DNA from: Streptomyces inhibens
GTDB lineage: Bacteria > Actinomycetota > Actinomycetes > Streptomycetales > Streptomycetaceae
Reading direction: 5' to 3'
DNA: 42,611 nt
NCBI RefSeq assembly: GCF_003389455.1
Contig: NZ_QUAC01000479.1
Span: 1-42,611 of the forward strand
This document shows, one piece after another, positions 1 to 7,969 of this stretch (its first letter is position 1; every line of letters begins with the position of its first letter). The notes under the pieces were generated by a model that saw only the letters and a program-made list of their open reading frames with translations, made no database searches and was not told the origin of the DNA. The position numbers and the translations under genes are program-made.

Positions 1-83
1 CTCCATGATCACTCAAGGCTCGTGCCTGCCTTGCGTTCGGGCCGTCTGGGCAGCCCTGCCCACCCATTTGCCGGTCGGTCTAA
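1..83. repeat. Left copy of 83-bp terminal inverted repeat
   Basis: The first 83 bases are the exact reverse complement of the last 83 bases of the window, and identity stops abruptly after the TCTAA at 79-83. The repeat contains a short internal palindrome (TGGGCAG, two bases, CTGCCCA, around 47-62). It could be a short telomeric inverted repeat of a linear plasmid, the ends of a large mobile element, or a repeat at which an assembler stopped. It does not resemble the common Streptomyces telomere that starts CCCGCGG. Confidence 0.95.
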
Positions 84-181
84 GACATCTGTCAGCGCGC
101 CGGGACACTCTCCGGCGTCGTCGTCATAGCAGCGCGCTTCATGCCGGCAACGCTAGCAGAGGAGCGGCGATGTCCACGCGG

Positions 182-695
182 TCATTCTTCGGACGGGGAG
201 CGCAGAGGTCGCAGTCCTCCGGGCAGGTCGGGAAGTTGGAAGGAGTACCGGCCGAGCATGTTGATGTGGTGCCGCACGAACGGGGAAAGGCGGGCCAGGT
301 CCTCGTCCCTGACGTCGAAGCCTTCGGCCCGCAGTTGGGTGACGGCGGCGTCCATGTAGCGCGTGTTGAAGAGCACCAGGGCATGGAGGACCAGGCCGAG
401 GGCGCCGATCTGGTCCTCCATGCCGTCCTGGTAGCGCTGGTAGAGCTGCCCGGCCCGGCCGTGGAAGATCTTCCGAGCAAGTGCGTGGCGGCCCTCCTGG
501 AGGTTGGCCTGCACCTTGATCTGCCTGCGGTATCCGGCTCGTCGGCCAGGCGCAGGATGTGCAGGGTCTTGGCGATCCGCCCGTAGTGCCCGATCGCGTC
601 GCCCGTGAGCGGGGCGGCCAGCAGGCCGCGCCGGGGCAGGAGTTGTTCACGGTCCGCGAGTCGCTGTTCCGCCCCGCCAAAGACATCGGACTGGC
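182..695 (-). pseudogene. tnpA: Tn3-family transposase, 3' remnant, frameshifted
   Basis: Only the C-terminal part of a Tn3-family transposase remains. Reading leftward, the protein shows HYGRIAKTLHILRLADEP, then after a frame change near 533-537 it continues with QANLQEGRHALARKIFHGRA, GMEDQIGALGLVLHALVLFN, TRYMDAAVTQLRAEGFDV and HINMLGRYSFQLP. These match the conserved end of this family (KTLHxLR, EDQxGALGLxLNAxVLxNT, HINxLGRYSF). One base is missing at the frame change. The family is normally close to 1000 residues, so about 85% of the gene is gone, including the first catalytic residues. In Tn3 elements tnpA ends next to the terminal repeat, so the stop about 100 bp from the window end suggests a transposon end lies between 75 and 180. 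The exact upstream limit is uncertain. Confidence 0.85.
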
Positions 696-792
696 CTACA
701 AGACGGTGGAAAGCGCCAGGTGGACGGCCTCATGGTGGCCGAAGGCACGCCCGCGACTACGAGAGGCTGCCCCAGCACTCCGAATTCTCTGA

Positions 793-1587
793 ACTAGTGC
801 CTTGACTGGGAAGGTTCACGGGGGTGGCGGTCGGAGCGGTTGGAAGTGTGGTGACGTCCGTTTCGACCGCTGGGAGGCTTGGTGGCCGAGCCTGTGCGGG
901 TGCGCAGACTGACCGATCAGGAAGGGCAGAAGCTTCAGCAGATCGTGCGCCGGGGCAGTACCAGCTCGGTGCGCTACCGCTGGGCGATGATGCTGCTGGC
1001 GTCCGCCGGCGGATACCGGGTCCCGGTAATCGCCCAGCTGGTCCAGGCCGACGAGGACACGGTGCGGGAGGTGATCCACCGGTTCAACGAGATCGGCCTG
1101 GCCTGCCTGGACCCTCAACGGGCGGAGGCCGTCCCCGCCTGCTCAGCGATGACGACGAGACCTTCGTCATCCAGACGGCTACCACCCGCCCCACCAAGCT
1201 CAGCCAGCCCTTCACCCGCTGGTCGATCCGCAAACTCGCCGCCTACCTGCACCACGTGCACGGGCGCAGCATCCGGATCAGCCGTGAAGCCTTACGGTGC
1301 CTGCTCCTGCGCCGCGGCATCACCTTCCAGCGCACCAAAACCTGGAAGGAGTCGCCCGACCCCGAACGCGATGCCAAGCTCGACCGTATCGAGCAGGTGC
1401 TGCAATGCTTCCCGGACCGGGTCTTCGCCTTCGACGAATTCGAGCCGCTGGGGATCAAGCCCACCCAAGGATCCTGCTGGGCCGAGCAGCGCAAACCCAA
1501 CCGGCTCCCGGACCGGCGCTGACATCCGCCGCTGGGCCTCTCCGCCACAGGCTGACCAATGTTGACGGACTTCCCGGTCAAAGCAAT
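793..1587 (+). mobile_element. Decayed IS630-family insertion sequence
   Basis: The left end at 793-817 (ACTAGTGCCTTGACTGGG then AAGGTTC) is followed by an IS630-type transposase pseudogene. The element ends near 1587, where CTTCCCGGTCAAAGCA (1571-1586) repeats the right-end sequence in the expected orientation. A second copy of that end lies at 2368-2392. Typical IS630 elements of Streptomyces are about 1.1 kb, so this one is short because of an internal deletion. The TA in the CTAG at 794-797 would be the usual IS630 target. The right end touches the 3' end of the neighbouring methyltransferase gene. Confidence 0.7.
879..1555 (+). pseudogene. IS630-family transposase, frameshifted and internally deleted
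   Basis: The N-terminal half reads from 879 with the helix-turn-helix region LTDQEGQKLQQIVRRG and VIAQLVQADEDTVREVIHRF. At about 1122-1126 one G is missing from the usual GGGA run, and the reading moves to another frame, which gives SDDDETFVIQTATTRPTKL, RKLAAYLHHVHGR and FPDRVFAFDEFEPLGI, with the first acidic DDE residue in the FDEF motif. After NRLP the middle of the catalytic domain is gone, and only GADIRRWA remains before the sequence runs out near 1555. No active enzyme can come from this copy. Many IS630 elements use two overlapping frames, so the first shift alone could be functional, but the deletion is not. Confidence 0.8.
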
Positions 1588-2318
1588 CCGAGCTCAGCTC
1601 GATAACACTCAGTCACATAGGGCATCTCCATCGGACGCTTTGCGTCCAGCAGAGCGCGGACCCGCCCCAGCAGTTCCTCCCGCGTTGCGGGCTCCAGAGT
1701 GATCACGTAGCTGCGGGAGGCGACCATGTCCATGACCTCTCCAGCCGTCATCGAATGGCTCCAGCGGAAGTCCTGACGCTCAACGGGCCCAAACGGCACG
1801 CCCACGCGCTCCACTTGACGGTCTTCCGTCGGCGCTGCCGCGCAGTCGCGCAGGATCCGGTCCAGCTCTGCAACCCAGGGCACCGACACATCACGGCAGT
1901 TCCACACCAGGCCCAGCCGCCCGCCTGAGCGCAGCACCCGGGCAGCTTCCGGGACCGCCCGCTCCGGGTCCACCCAGTGCCAAGCCTGCGCGCAGACCAG
2001 GGTGTCCACGCTCGAGTCCGGTAGTGGGATCGACTCCCCTGTCCCTTCCAGAACACGCACATCAGGGAGCACTTGGGAGAACTGCTCACGCATCCCGACC
2101 GAGGGCTCCACCGCGACGACCTCCCGGCCCGGGACCCGCAGCGCACGGGCCAGCTTGCCAGTGCCTGCGCCGAGATCAACCACGGTCCGTGCGTCCTCGG
2201 ACACCAGCCAGGCCACCGCCTCCGGCGGGTAGGACGGGCGACCACGCTCATAGGCGTCCGCTGCGGCTCCGAACGAGCCCGCCTGACGGTATTTCTCCTG
2301 CTCCTCGGCTGTCATCAT
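1578..2318 (-). CDS. Class I SAM-dependent methyltransferase
   Basis: The 246-residue protein has the class I methyltransferase glycine-rich SAM loop VVDLGAGTGKLA at residues 46-57, the acidic residue after strand beta-2 in VVAVEPSVGM, and the AQAWHWVDP segment near 104-112. That last segment is typical of the Methyltransf_11 group annotated as SAM-dependent methyltransferases in Streptomyces. The substrate cannot be told. The ATG at 2318 is preferred over the one at 2327 because a GGGAGG lies nine bases upstream of it. The last codons are unusual: the expected ending after YVTECYRA is replaced by a few residues encoded by the IS630 end, so the insertion trimmed the C-terminus slightly without removing a motif. 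The gene sits alone between two insertion sequences and is probably cargo or a bystander. Confidence 0.85.
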   Translation of the reverse strand: MMTAEEQEKYRQAGSFGAAADAYERGRPSYPPEAVAWLVSEDARTVVDLGAGTGKLARALRVPGREVVAVEPSVGMREQFSQVLPDVRVLEGTGESIPLPDSSVDTLVCAQAWHWVDPERAVPEAARVLRSGGRLGLVWNCRDVSVPWVAELDRILRDCAAAPTEDRQVERVGVPFGPVERQDFRWSHSMTAGEVMDMVASRSYVITLEPATREELLGRVRALLDAKRPMEMPYVTECYRAELGLL

Positions 2319-2367
2319 GCCCGGCATCCTCCCAGGTGACCGCTCGGTGCAACCATGCTGTTCCGGC

Positions 2368-2392
2368 GAACCTTCCCGGTCAAAGCACTAGT
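2368..2392. repeat. Isolated copy of the IS630 terminal repeat
   Basis: These 25 bases match the reverse complement of 793-817 at 23 positions. They lie upstream of the methyltransferase, so the gene is bracketed by IS630-type ends (793-817 and 2368-2392), with a further copy of the same end at 1571-1586. No transposase belongs to this copy. The CTAG at its outer edge was used as target by the IS701-type element that follows. Confidence 0.75.
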
Positions 2393-3816
2393 AGGGCTTG
2401 GTCAGGTTGGTGCGGGGTCGGGGATGTCGCGGTGACAGGTGGGGCAGGCGCCGGTCCAGAGTGCGATGAGGAACTGCACTTCGCGGATGACCCGGTAGAG
2501 GCTCAGGCCGACGCCGTCTCTTTTGGGGATCGGGTCAGCCGTTGCAGGGTGCAGAAGGCGTGGGCGACCGAGACGAGGGTGACGTGGTGGTGCCAGCCGG
2601 GCCAGGTGCGGCCCTCGAAGTGGGCCAGGCCCAGGGCCTGTTTCATCTCGCGGTAGTCGTTCTCGATGCGCCACCTGAGCTTCGCGTTGCGGACGAGGAT
2701 GGCCAGCGGGGTGTTCTCGGGCAGGTTGGACAGCCAGAACTGCACGGGTTCGTCCTCGGCGGCGGGCCATTCGGCCAGCAGCCATCGCGCCGGAAGCTCG
2801 GCACCGGGGGCGGCTTTGCGGACCTCGCGTCCGGCGGGCCTAATCCGCAGGGCCACGAAGCGGGAGTACATGCGCTTCAGCCCGCTGCGGCCGCTGCCCG
2901 GCCGCGAGCCCTTCCGCCACTGCACCGGCCGGGCGGCGTGCTTGCCGGCCGCGATGACCAGGCTCTTGATGGTCTGTGCCGGCTCGGGGTAGGCCGGCAC
3001 CGGCCGTCGCCCCCGGCCGGTGTAGGCCGGAGTGCGGGGCCGTGCCTCCTCGGGCTGGGCAGTGGTTGTGGTGGAGATGCCCACCACGTATTCAAGGCCG
3101 CGGTCTTCCAGGCCGAGCCGGAAGGCGGCGGTATCTCCGTAGCCCCCGTCGGCGATGGCCAGGGGCACCTCGATGCCCCAGGAGCGCATCTCGTCGATCA
3201 TGTCGAGGGCCAGCTGCCACCTTCGACATGCCTCACCTCGGCGGGGATGCCGCACTTCTCCCGGCGGGCCACCTTGGCCGGATCGGCCTTCGGCGACGCC
3301 GGATCCCAGCTCTCGGGCAAGAACAACCGCCAGTCCACCGCCGCCGAGGCGCCGCATGCGGCCAGGTGCTGCGAGACTCCGGCCTGACAGTCGGTGACCT
3401 TGCCCGCAGTGCCGGTGTACTGCCTGGTCACACACGCCGATGCCTCCCCGTCCTTGAGGCACCCGGTGTCATCCACGATCAGTGCCGTAGGCCTGATAAC
3501 CGGCTGCATCCGCCAAGCCAGACGGGCCCGCACATGCGCCGCGTCCCACGGGCTGGACGTGATGAAGTGGGCCAGGGCCTGTCGGTTGCCGTCCTCGCCC
3601 AGCCGCGCGGCCATCGGCTCCACCGACTTGCGGTGCCCCTCCAGCAGCAGTCCCCGCAGATAGACCCCGCCCCACCGGCGCTGATCCGCCCGCGCGAACG
3701 GCTCGAACATCTCCGCCGCGAAGTCCTCCAGATCACACCGGACCGCGGCCAACTCCCCACCCAGCACAACCGATCAAACAGACACGCCACCACCGAACGA
3801 ACCTGACCAAGCCCTA
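2392..3816 (-). mobile_element. IS701-family insertion sequence with CTAG target duplication
   Basis: The element is 1425 bp. Its ends are perfect inverted repeats beginning TAGGGCTTGGTCAGGTT. It is flanked by CTAG on both sides (2388-2391 and 3817-3820), which matches the 4-bp YTAR target duplication known for IS701. It carries one transposase gene on the minus strand that is frameshifted. The intact ends and duplication suggest a recent insertion, made after the IS630-type end at its left was already in place. Confidence 0.9.
2402..3767 (-). pseudogene. IS701-family transposase with two frame breaks
   Basis: The gene starts at 3767 and reads EMFEPFARADQRRWGGVYLR, PTALIVDDTGCLKDG (first catalytic Asp region) and REKCGIPAEVRHVE. 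It then needs a -1 shift near 3225 to continue as RWQLALDMIDEMRSWGIEV, IADGGYGD (second Asp) and RWRIENDYREMKQALGL (catalytic Glu). A second -1 shift at the CCCCAAAAG run near 2525 restores the usual C-terminus GVGLSLYRVIREVQ and WTGACPTC. The first break has no slippery run and looks like a true one-base deletion. The second lies on an A-run and could be either a deletion or ribosomal frameshifting. Without the first repair the product stops at about 189 residues and lacks the catalytic Glu. Confidence 0.85.
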
Positions 3817-3861
3817 CTAGAGCCGGCCTGCAACATCATCGGCCTCCGCCGCCTGCGCATC

Positions 3862-4488
3862 TCAGGATGATGGGCCCGTCAGTGGCCCCGGGACTGCTGG
3901 CCAGTCCAGCACAGTGAGTTCGGGCCATTGCTGCCTCCAGCGGGCCGCCTTGGTCTCGTAGACCTCCTGCGGGGCAAGCACCGGATTCGGACGCACGACC
4001 AGATTGAACACATCAGCCAGACCGTGCGGCGCATAGACACGCCACCGCCCGTCAGGCTCCAGGCGGACTCCCACACAACAGGTCGTCGCGGCGAAGCAGT
4101 CAATGGCCGACTCCGTGGACGTGTGCGGGTCACAGGGCACACCGAACTTCTGCTCGTACCAAAGGTGGACGCGCGCCTCGTTTCGGATCTCGACCTGGGC
4201 AGGGAGCCCTCCAAAGGCTTCCTGACCTGCCCTGATCACCGCATCCTCGGCCTCCCATGACAGGTCGCTGTCGTCGAAGTAGAAGACGTCATAGTCCTTG
4301 ATCCCGCTGGTCGGCGACCTGTCCGTGACGACGTTCCATACGGTCTGGAACAGGCACCCGGCGGTCAAGTACCAGTCCGGCAGGCCCATCGCCGCGGTCC
4401 GGGACAATACCTCCAACAACACGTCGTTGCGGGATAGCACCGCTTGCAGAGCGGCGCTTTGCTCGTCGAGAGGAAGGCGGCTGATCAC
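3862..4488 (-). CDS. Nucleotidyltransferase-like protein (NTP_transf_6/DUF925 type)
   Basis: The 208-residue protein resembles the nucleotidyltransferase family formerly called DUF925. The diagnostic region is WYLTAGCLFQTVWNVVTDR followed by GIKDYDVFYFDD, where the two aspartates of DYDVFYFD would bind metal in the polymerase-beta fold. EVRNEARVHLWY-like and YAPHGLADVFNLVVRPNP segments follow, as in the family. The substrate is unknown for these proteins. The gene is complete and begins at ATG 4488 directly after a rearranged region. Its 3' end lies 42 bp from the IS701-type element. The neighbours give no functional clue, and I see no operon partner. Confidence 0.8.
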   Translation of the reverse strand: MISRLPLDEQSAALQAVLSRNDVLLEVLSRTAAMGLPDWYLTAGCLFQTVWNVVTDRSPTSGIKDYDVFYFDDSDLSWEAEDAVIRAGQEAFGGLPAQVEIRNEARVHLWYEQKFGVPCDPHTSTESAIDCFAATTCCVGVRLEPDGRWRVYAPHGLADVFNLVVRPNPVLAPQEVYETKAARWRQQWPELTVLDWPAVPGPLTGPSS

Positions 4489-4621
4489 CCCCTATGCCTA
4501 CCACCCGCCACAGACACCGCCTGCAGACGCGAGGTCTCATTCCGAAACGGTCAGTACGGGACCTCGGCGATGGGGATACCGGGGGCGCACTCTCGGGCAG
4601 AGGGCACAGCACCCGGTTCAC

Positions 4622-4870
4622 GGTGCGTGCTGGCTGCGGCTGATCTCCACGCCCGCGCGGCACGCGAGCGGCAAACTGTGGGAGGGCGCCAAGGACGCAG
4701 CTGCCGCCTTCCCCGGGGTGCGGAAGCCGACCCTGTACGGCATCCACCACGGGACCGGGCGGGACGGCACCGCCTACCGCGCCGAACTCACCGCATTCAT
4801 CGACTCCCCGCCTGCACGCCGGACCCAATTACTGATCAGTGAGCTGGAGCGGTATTTACAGCCGTACTGA
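4622..4870 (+). pseudogene. Phosphotransferase-like N-terminal fragment
   Basis: A reading frame here gives CWLRLISTPARHASGKLWEG and GVRKPTLYGIHHGTGRDGTA and then YRAELTAFID. This resembles the N-terminal part of a group of Streptomyces aminoglycoside-phosphotransferase-like proteins. After FIDSPPARR the similarity ends, and the frame stops at 4870 after LLISELERYLQPY. The ATP-binding and catalytic loops of a kinase are absent, and no good start codon with a ribosome binding site is visible, so it is best read as a gene fragment joined to foreign sequence. The family assignment rests on remembered pattern only. Confidence 0.35.
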
Positions 4871-4998
4871 GCGAGCGTCACGGTCACTTTCGGCCACGGG
4901 GTGGGAATGAACTTTCGACCCTTCTGGGGCGCACGATAGGTATAGATCACGTGGCATGCCGGTTGGGGATGCCTGATACGTGTTCAGGGGGAAATTTC

Positions 4999-6435
4999 GT
5001 GAGATTCAAGCGATCCGGCGACCGCTGGAGACCGTTAAAGGTTGCGTCGCTGCTGACCGCAGCCGCTCTGGGGGTGGGGGCTATGCCGGCGGTGTCGTCG
5101 GCCGATCCGTCTGTGGGGCCGCGGGTCGAGACGTTCGTGCTGCCCGTTGGGACGCCGACGCCCACGCCTACGGAGTTGGAGTCGGGTGAGGGACTGCAGC
5201 AGTTGGAGCGGGCGGCCTCGGAGGCCGGCGGGCCGCGCAACGCGCTTGAGACCGTCGGGTCGGCCGCCGGCTATGCCGCCAAGTCTGCGAAGCCATCAGC
5301 TGTTGGTGCCGCGCTGCCCGCAGCTTCAGGCAAGACGGCGGCGGCTCCAGCGGGGCTGGCGTATCCGGATCCGCCGCGGTCTATGTCGCTGCAGGAGTGC
5401 AAGGACCACATGGGCGGGGACGCGAAGTACTACCTCAAGTCCCGGTTCTCCGTGTGTACGGCGCTGCAGATCACCCAGGTGTGGATCAGCAGCAGGGGTA
5501 GGGCGGGTACCAGCAGCCTGACGTTCTACATCCGTGGTTCGGTGCCCAAGGAAACCAGCCGCACCATCAACTTCGACTGGGACGTCACCGACTTCGTCAA
5601 GGTGGGCAATCCACCGACCAGCGGTCTGACGTACACGGTCAAGTCCGACCTGCCGAAAACCTGGCCTGCAAGGGTCAGGGTGAACTACGGCGGCACCACA
5701 CCCAATGCCAAGAGCTACGACCAGCTCGCCAGGATGAGACCGGCCCACTTCACCCACACTGTCACCGTAGCCCCCGGCCAAGGCAATTCCGGGCGCACCG
5801 ACCTGGTCGAGGCCATCTACGAGCCGACTATCAGCGGGAAGCTGCCGCCCGGATGGCTGGGCGACAGCCAAGGTGGCAAACCGTTCATGATGGCACCGCG
5901 CTGGGACGCCGCCCCCTACCTGAAGAACTCCACCGGCGGCGGCACCCCGGCCAAGCGTGGAGCCGCTTCCTTTGCCTACCTGGGCTTCCTGCACTACAGC
6001 ACGAAGGTCACCGCACCCGAGCGTGGGGTGGCCCAGCACATCAAGAGCGTCTTCACCAACCCGTCCCGGACCAAGCCCACCAACCCGGCCAAGAAGGTTG
6101 CCGGTCAAGAGCCGAAATACCCGCTGCACCGCATCGTCGCCGACGCAGCGCGCCACGACCGCAACAGACAACTGGCTGTTGCGGACTGCAAGCGCTACTT
6201 CGGCCCCAGGTACTCCGAGAACAACACCAAGGACTGCGACGAGTTTCCCTTCGCCTCCACCTATGAAGGCGCGGCGGAGTTCGAGTACACCGGCGACGTC
6301 ATGAAGAACAACTACTCAGTGCTGCCGGTCAACAAGAAACAGAACGGCGACGCGGGCACCCTGCTCAAGAGCTTCTACGCCAAGAACCGGATCATCGACG
6401 GGATGGAGGACGGCTTCGTCGTCCAGATCGACTAA
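4999..6435 (+). CDS. Secreted protein with C-terminal NucA/NucB-type deoxyribonuclease domain
   Basis: The GTG at 4999 has an AGGGGG eight bases upstream and gives 478 residues. A Sec signal peptide is visible: basic start RFKRSGDRWRP, hydrophobic SLLTAAALGVGAMP, and a likely cut near SSADP. A proline-, threonine- and alanine-rich linker follows, then a beta-rich middle region without a recognised domain. The last 110 residues match NucA/NucB nucleases: DCKRYFGPRY, the hallmark CDEFPFASTYEGA, and NGDAGTLLKSFYAKNRIIDG with FVVQID at the end. In the Bacillus NucA/NucB family the CDE(F/Y)PFA motif is part of the metal-dependent active site for DNA cleavage. The protein is therefore probably an exported DNase used against competitors or for nucleotide scavenging. 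A strong terminator follows at 6440-6477. Confidence 0.85.
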   Translation: MRFKRSGDRWRPLKVASLLTAAALGVGAMPAVSSADPSVGPRVETFVLPVGTPTPTPTELESGEGLQQLERAASEAGGPRNALETVGSAAGYAAKSAKPSAVGAALPAASGKTAAAPAGLAYPDPPRSMSLQECKDHMGGDAKYYLKSRFSVCTALQITQVWISSRGRAGTSSLTFYIRGSVPKETSRTINFDWDVTDFVKVGNPPTSGLTYTVKSDLPKTWPARVRVNYGGTTPNAKSYDQLARMRPAHFTHTVTVAPGQGNSGRTDLVEAIYEPTISGKLPPGWLGDSQGGKPFMMAPRWDAAPYLKNSTGGGTPAKRGAASFAYLGFLHYSTKVTAPERGVAQHIKSVFTNPSRTKPTNPAKKVAGQEPKYPLHRIVADAARHDRNRQLAVADCKRYFGPRYSENNTKDCDEFPFASTYEGAAEFEYTGDVMKNNYSVLPVNKKQNGDAGTLLKSFYAKNRIIDGMEDGFVVQID

Positions 6436-6439
6436 CGGC

Positions 6440-6477
6440 AGGTGTGCGGGGCCGCGGTCAGGCGGCCCCTCACACCT
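6440..6477. terminator. Bidirectional hairpin terminator between convergent genes
   Basis: AGGTGTGCGGGGCCGC at 6440-6455 pairs with GCGGCCCCTCACACCT at 6462-6477 across a six-base loop, with one mismatch. It starts four bases after the nuclease stop and ends at the stop of the convergent gene, so it can serve both. Confidence 0.85.
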
Positions 6478-6941
6478 CACTCCGCTTCCGGCCAGAACTG
6501 CATTAGCCACCGCTCCACCCCGTGGGCAACGCCAACGTCCTCGGTCACCCGCTGTACTTCGGATCGACCAGCCGAGCCCACCCGGACCCCCCAGCGTCCC
6601 CCCGCGTCACCGAGAACCACGACGTCGTCCGCGCGCTGCATCCCCCAAACCGCCAGCTCACCGCTGGCCGTATCGACCACCGCCTCCTCGGACTCTTCCC
6701 ACTTCTCGTCGGCATCTGCAGCAGGCGGCGGCCCATCCCACACCTGCACTGCGACGGTGGCGGTGTGGGTGTGTCCAGCACTGTAGAAGTCGAGACGGCC
6801 CGGGAAGACGTTCAGGTACTTTCCGAACTCGCTCTCGTCCGGGTACGGAACAGCAAGCGAAGCATCATCCGACTCCTGCAACGCGAAACTGTGGTACGCC
6901 ACCCTCACCTGCAGCTCCTGCTGCCGCACTAACCGCGCCAC
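6477..6941 (-). CDS. Hypothetical protein convergent with the NucA/NucB nuclease
   Basis: This 154-residue soluble, acidic protein has no signal peptide or membrane segment. Recognisable stretches are RVAYHSFALQESDDAS, VPYPDESEFGKYLNVFPGRL, HTATVAVQVWDGPPP and ASGELAVWGMQRADDVVVLG. I believe similar proteins occur widely in Streptomyces, but I know no function. It ends tail to tail with the secreted nuclease and shares its terminator. A role as cytoplasmic immunity protein is a possible inference from acidity, size and position. Immunity genes usually lie downstream in the same direction, which argues against it. The start at 6941 is the furthest possible. The GTG eight codons in is an alternative. 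Confidence 0.65.
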   Translation of the reverse strand: MARLVRQQELQVRVAYHSFALQESDDASLAVPYPDESEFGKYLNVFPGRLDFYSAGHTHTATVAVQVWDGPPPAADADEKWEESEEAVVDTASGELAVWGMQRADDVVVLGDAGGRWGVRVGSAGRSEVQRVTEDVGVAHGVERWLMQFWPEAE

Positions 6942-7397
6942 GACGCCTCCCCAACTCGTTTGGCTCCAGGCCGACCCTACCCACCACGTCGCTACAGTGC
7001 CGGCGTGAACCTCCCCGTCGCGCTCTTGCAGCCCACCACGATCGACCGCAGCGCCTTCGCCTCGGCCCGGTCAGCTTCCAGCGGAGCTCGACCGCGACCC
7101 AATCGGTGGCTTAGGTGCATCTTGCCGTCGTAGGCGGAGCGCCACTTCCCGCCCGTGAGGCTGCAGTTCTTGCCCTGGCGAGGCTTGACCATTGCCTCGG
7201 CCAGGAGGACTTCCTTGCGAGTTATCTGCATCGCTACCAACGGCGTGAGCCACCGTGTGCCACAGGTGCCGCGCTGCCGTTTCTCAGAACGGCAGCGGGA
7301 ATGTGAGGCACACGGAGCGCTGTTCCACGCGTCCCGACGATGCAGAACCACGGGAAGCATCGCCGCCTGAGCTTGCGAGGGAGAGCAACTTCGCTGA

Positions 7398-7434
7398 TTG
7401 ACCTTCACCTTGGGGAAGGTCGCAGCATCGTGGC
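7398..7434 (+). promoter_or_regulatory. MerR-type promoter with operator dyad
   Basis: A -35 TTGACC at 7398-7403 and a -10-like CAGCAT at 7423-7428 are separated by 19 bp, the long spacer typical of MerR-activated promoters. Within the spacer, GACCTTC (7400-7406) and GAAGGTC (7415-7421) form a perfect 7-bp dyad with an 8-bp centre. The expected start point falls at or beside the ATG at 7435, so the transcript would be leaderless. No MerR gene is present in the window, so any regulator would act from elsewhere. Confidence 0.65.
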
Positions 7435-7590
7435 ATGCACTTCCAGATGCCCCCGTTCCGCTATCAGGAACTCATCCGCCAGGCCGACGAATACCAACTT
7501 GCCCAGAAAGCGCGGAAGAGCAGCTGGGCTACCGCAGCCGACAAACCGCTGTTCTCTCGACTACGTCTGCTGTCCTGGCTCCGAGGATGA
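7435..7590 (+). CDS. Small protein, 51 residues, inside the inserted element
   Basis: The frame starts at ATG 7435 directly behind the MerR-type promoter and encodes MHFQMPPFRYQELIRQADEY followed by QLAQKARKSSWATAADKPLF and a basic end SRLRLLSWLRG. It is amphipathic and positively charged, with a likely helix in the first half. It has no signal peptide and no cysteine. Short Streptomyces proteins beginning with a YQELIRxAD-like helix are common, but I know no function. No ribosome binding site stands close to the ATG, which agrees with a leaderless message. It is the only plausible gene carried by the 488-bp element. Confidence 0.6.
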   Translation: MHFQMPPFRYQELIRQADEYQLAQKARKSSWATAADKPLFSRLRLLSWLRG

Positions 7591-7969
7591 CAGGCCACCG
7601 TACGTGGGTATTGCCTGTGCCTCACATGCCTCGGAACCTACCAAGACGCTGCGGTTCCGGTACACCAATGGCTCTGCGCGCCCACACCGAACCCAGCGTG
7701 CAGATAATGCGGGTATCGCAACCATCATGGTCCGCGCCGGTCCACAAGTGGAACTTGTCCCGCTGACACCCGGTCCGGGATTCGCGGGCCAACTTCAGCC
7801 CGCCTATCGCGTCCACCAGTCGTAGTCCGCCGTTCTTGCCGTCCGACAACGACGCGCTCGGGGTCGACGACTACTTCGCGTCCTGGTGGGACGCGCCGGG
7901 AGTGCACGCGGCTGCGGACACCATCAGCAGCGGGCAGGCCAGGACGGCCAGGCGGCGCGCCGAATACAT

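Larger units (their letters stand above)
7220..7707. mobile_element. 488-bp inserted element with short inverted repeats and TGCG duplication
   Basis: TTATCTGCATCGCT begins at 7222, and its inverted counterpart AGCG-TGCAGATAA ends at 7707, one base shorter. TGCG flanks both sides (7216-7219 and 7708-7711). Removing the element and one TGCG rejoins the HNH reading frame exactly at CDTR/KEVLL, so the boundaries are well supported. The element carries no transposase. It holds a promoter-like site (7398-7428) and a 51-residue reading frame (7435-7590). It behaves like a non-autonomous mobile element with a passenger gene. I do not recognise the parental family. Confidence 0.7.
6992..7969 (-). pseudogene. 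Secreted HNH endonuclease pseudogene (DUF1524/GmrSD type), split by an insertion
   Basis: Reading leftward from ATG 7969, a lipoprotein-like signal peptide MYSARRLAVLACPLLMVSAA-AC is followed by an in-frame TAG after HQDAK. The frame then continues with GLKLARESRTG, RDKFHLWTGADHDGCDTR. At CDTR the gene is interrupted by the 488-bp element 7220-7707. It resumes as RKEVLLAEAMVKPRQGKNCS and LTGGKWRSAYDGK. About 100 residues holding the HNH core are then missing, and the end reads EADRAEAKALRSIVVGCKSA. An intact relative at 20628-21281 shows what was lost: the DIDHMVPLAEAW and NRSKADQDPAQW motifs. Three independent lesions (nonsense, insertion, deletion) make this a clear pseudogene. Confidence 0.85.

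Noticed and set aside
696..792. Plus-strand frame FTVRESLFRPAKDIGLAYKT
   Set aside because: It looks protein-like for 20 residues but has no start, ends quickly and overlaps the edge of the Tn3 remnant.
2542..3387. Plus-strand frame within the IS701-type element
   Set aside because: It is opposite a clear transposase, and the protein has no motif.
3821..3861. Short peptide NIIGLRRLRISG reading into the IS701 flank
   Set aside because: It is only about 15 codons and too short to assign to a gene family.
5326..6171. 281-codon minus-strand frame opposite the secreted nuclease
   Set aside because: It is antisense to a gene with signal peptide and CDEFPFA motif. There is no independent evidence.
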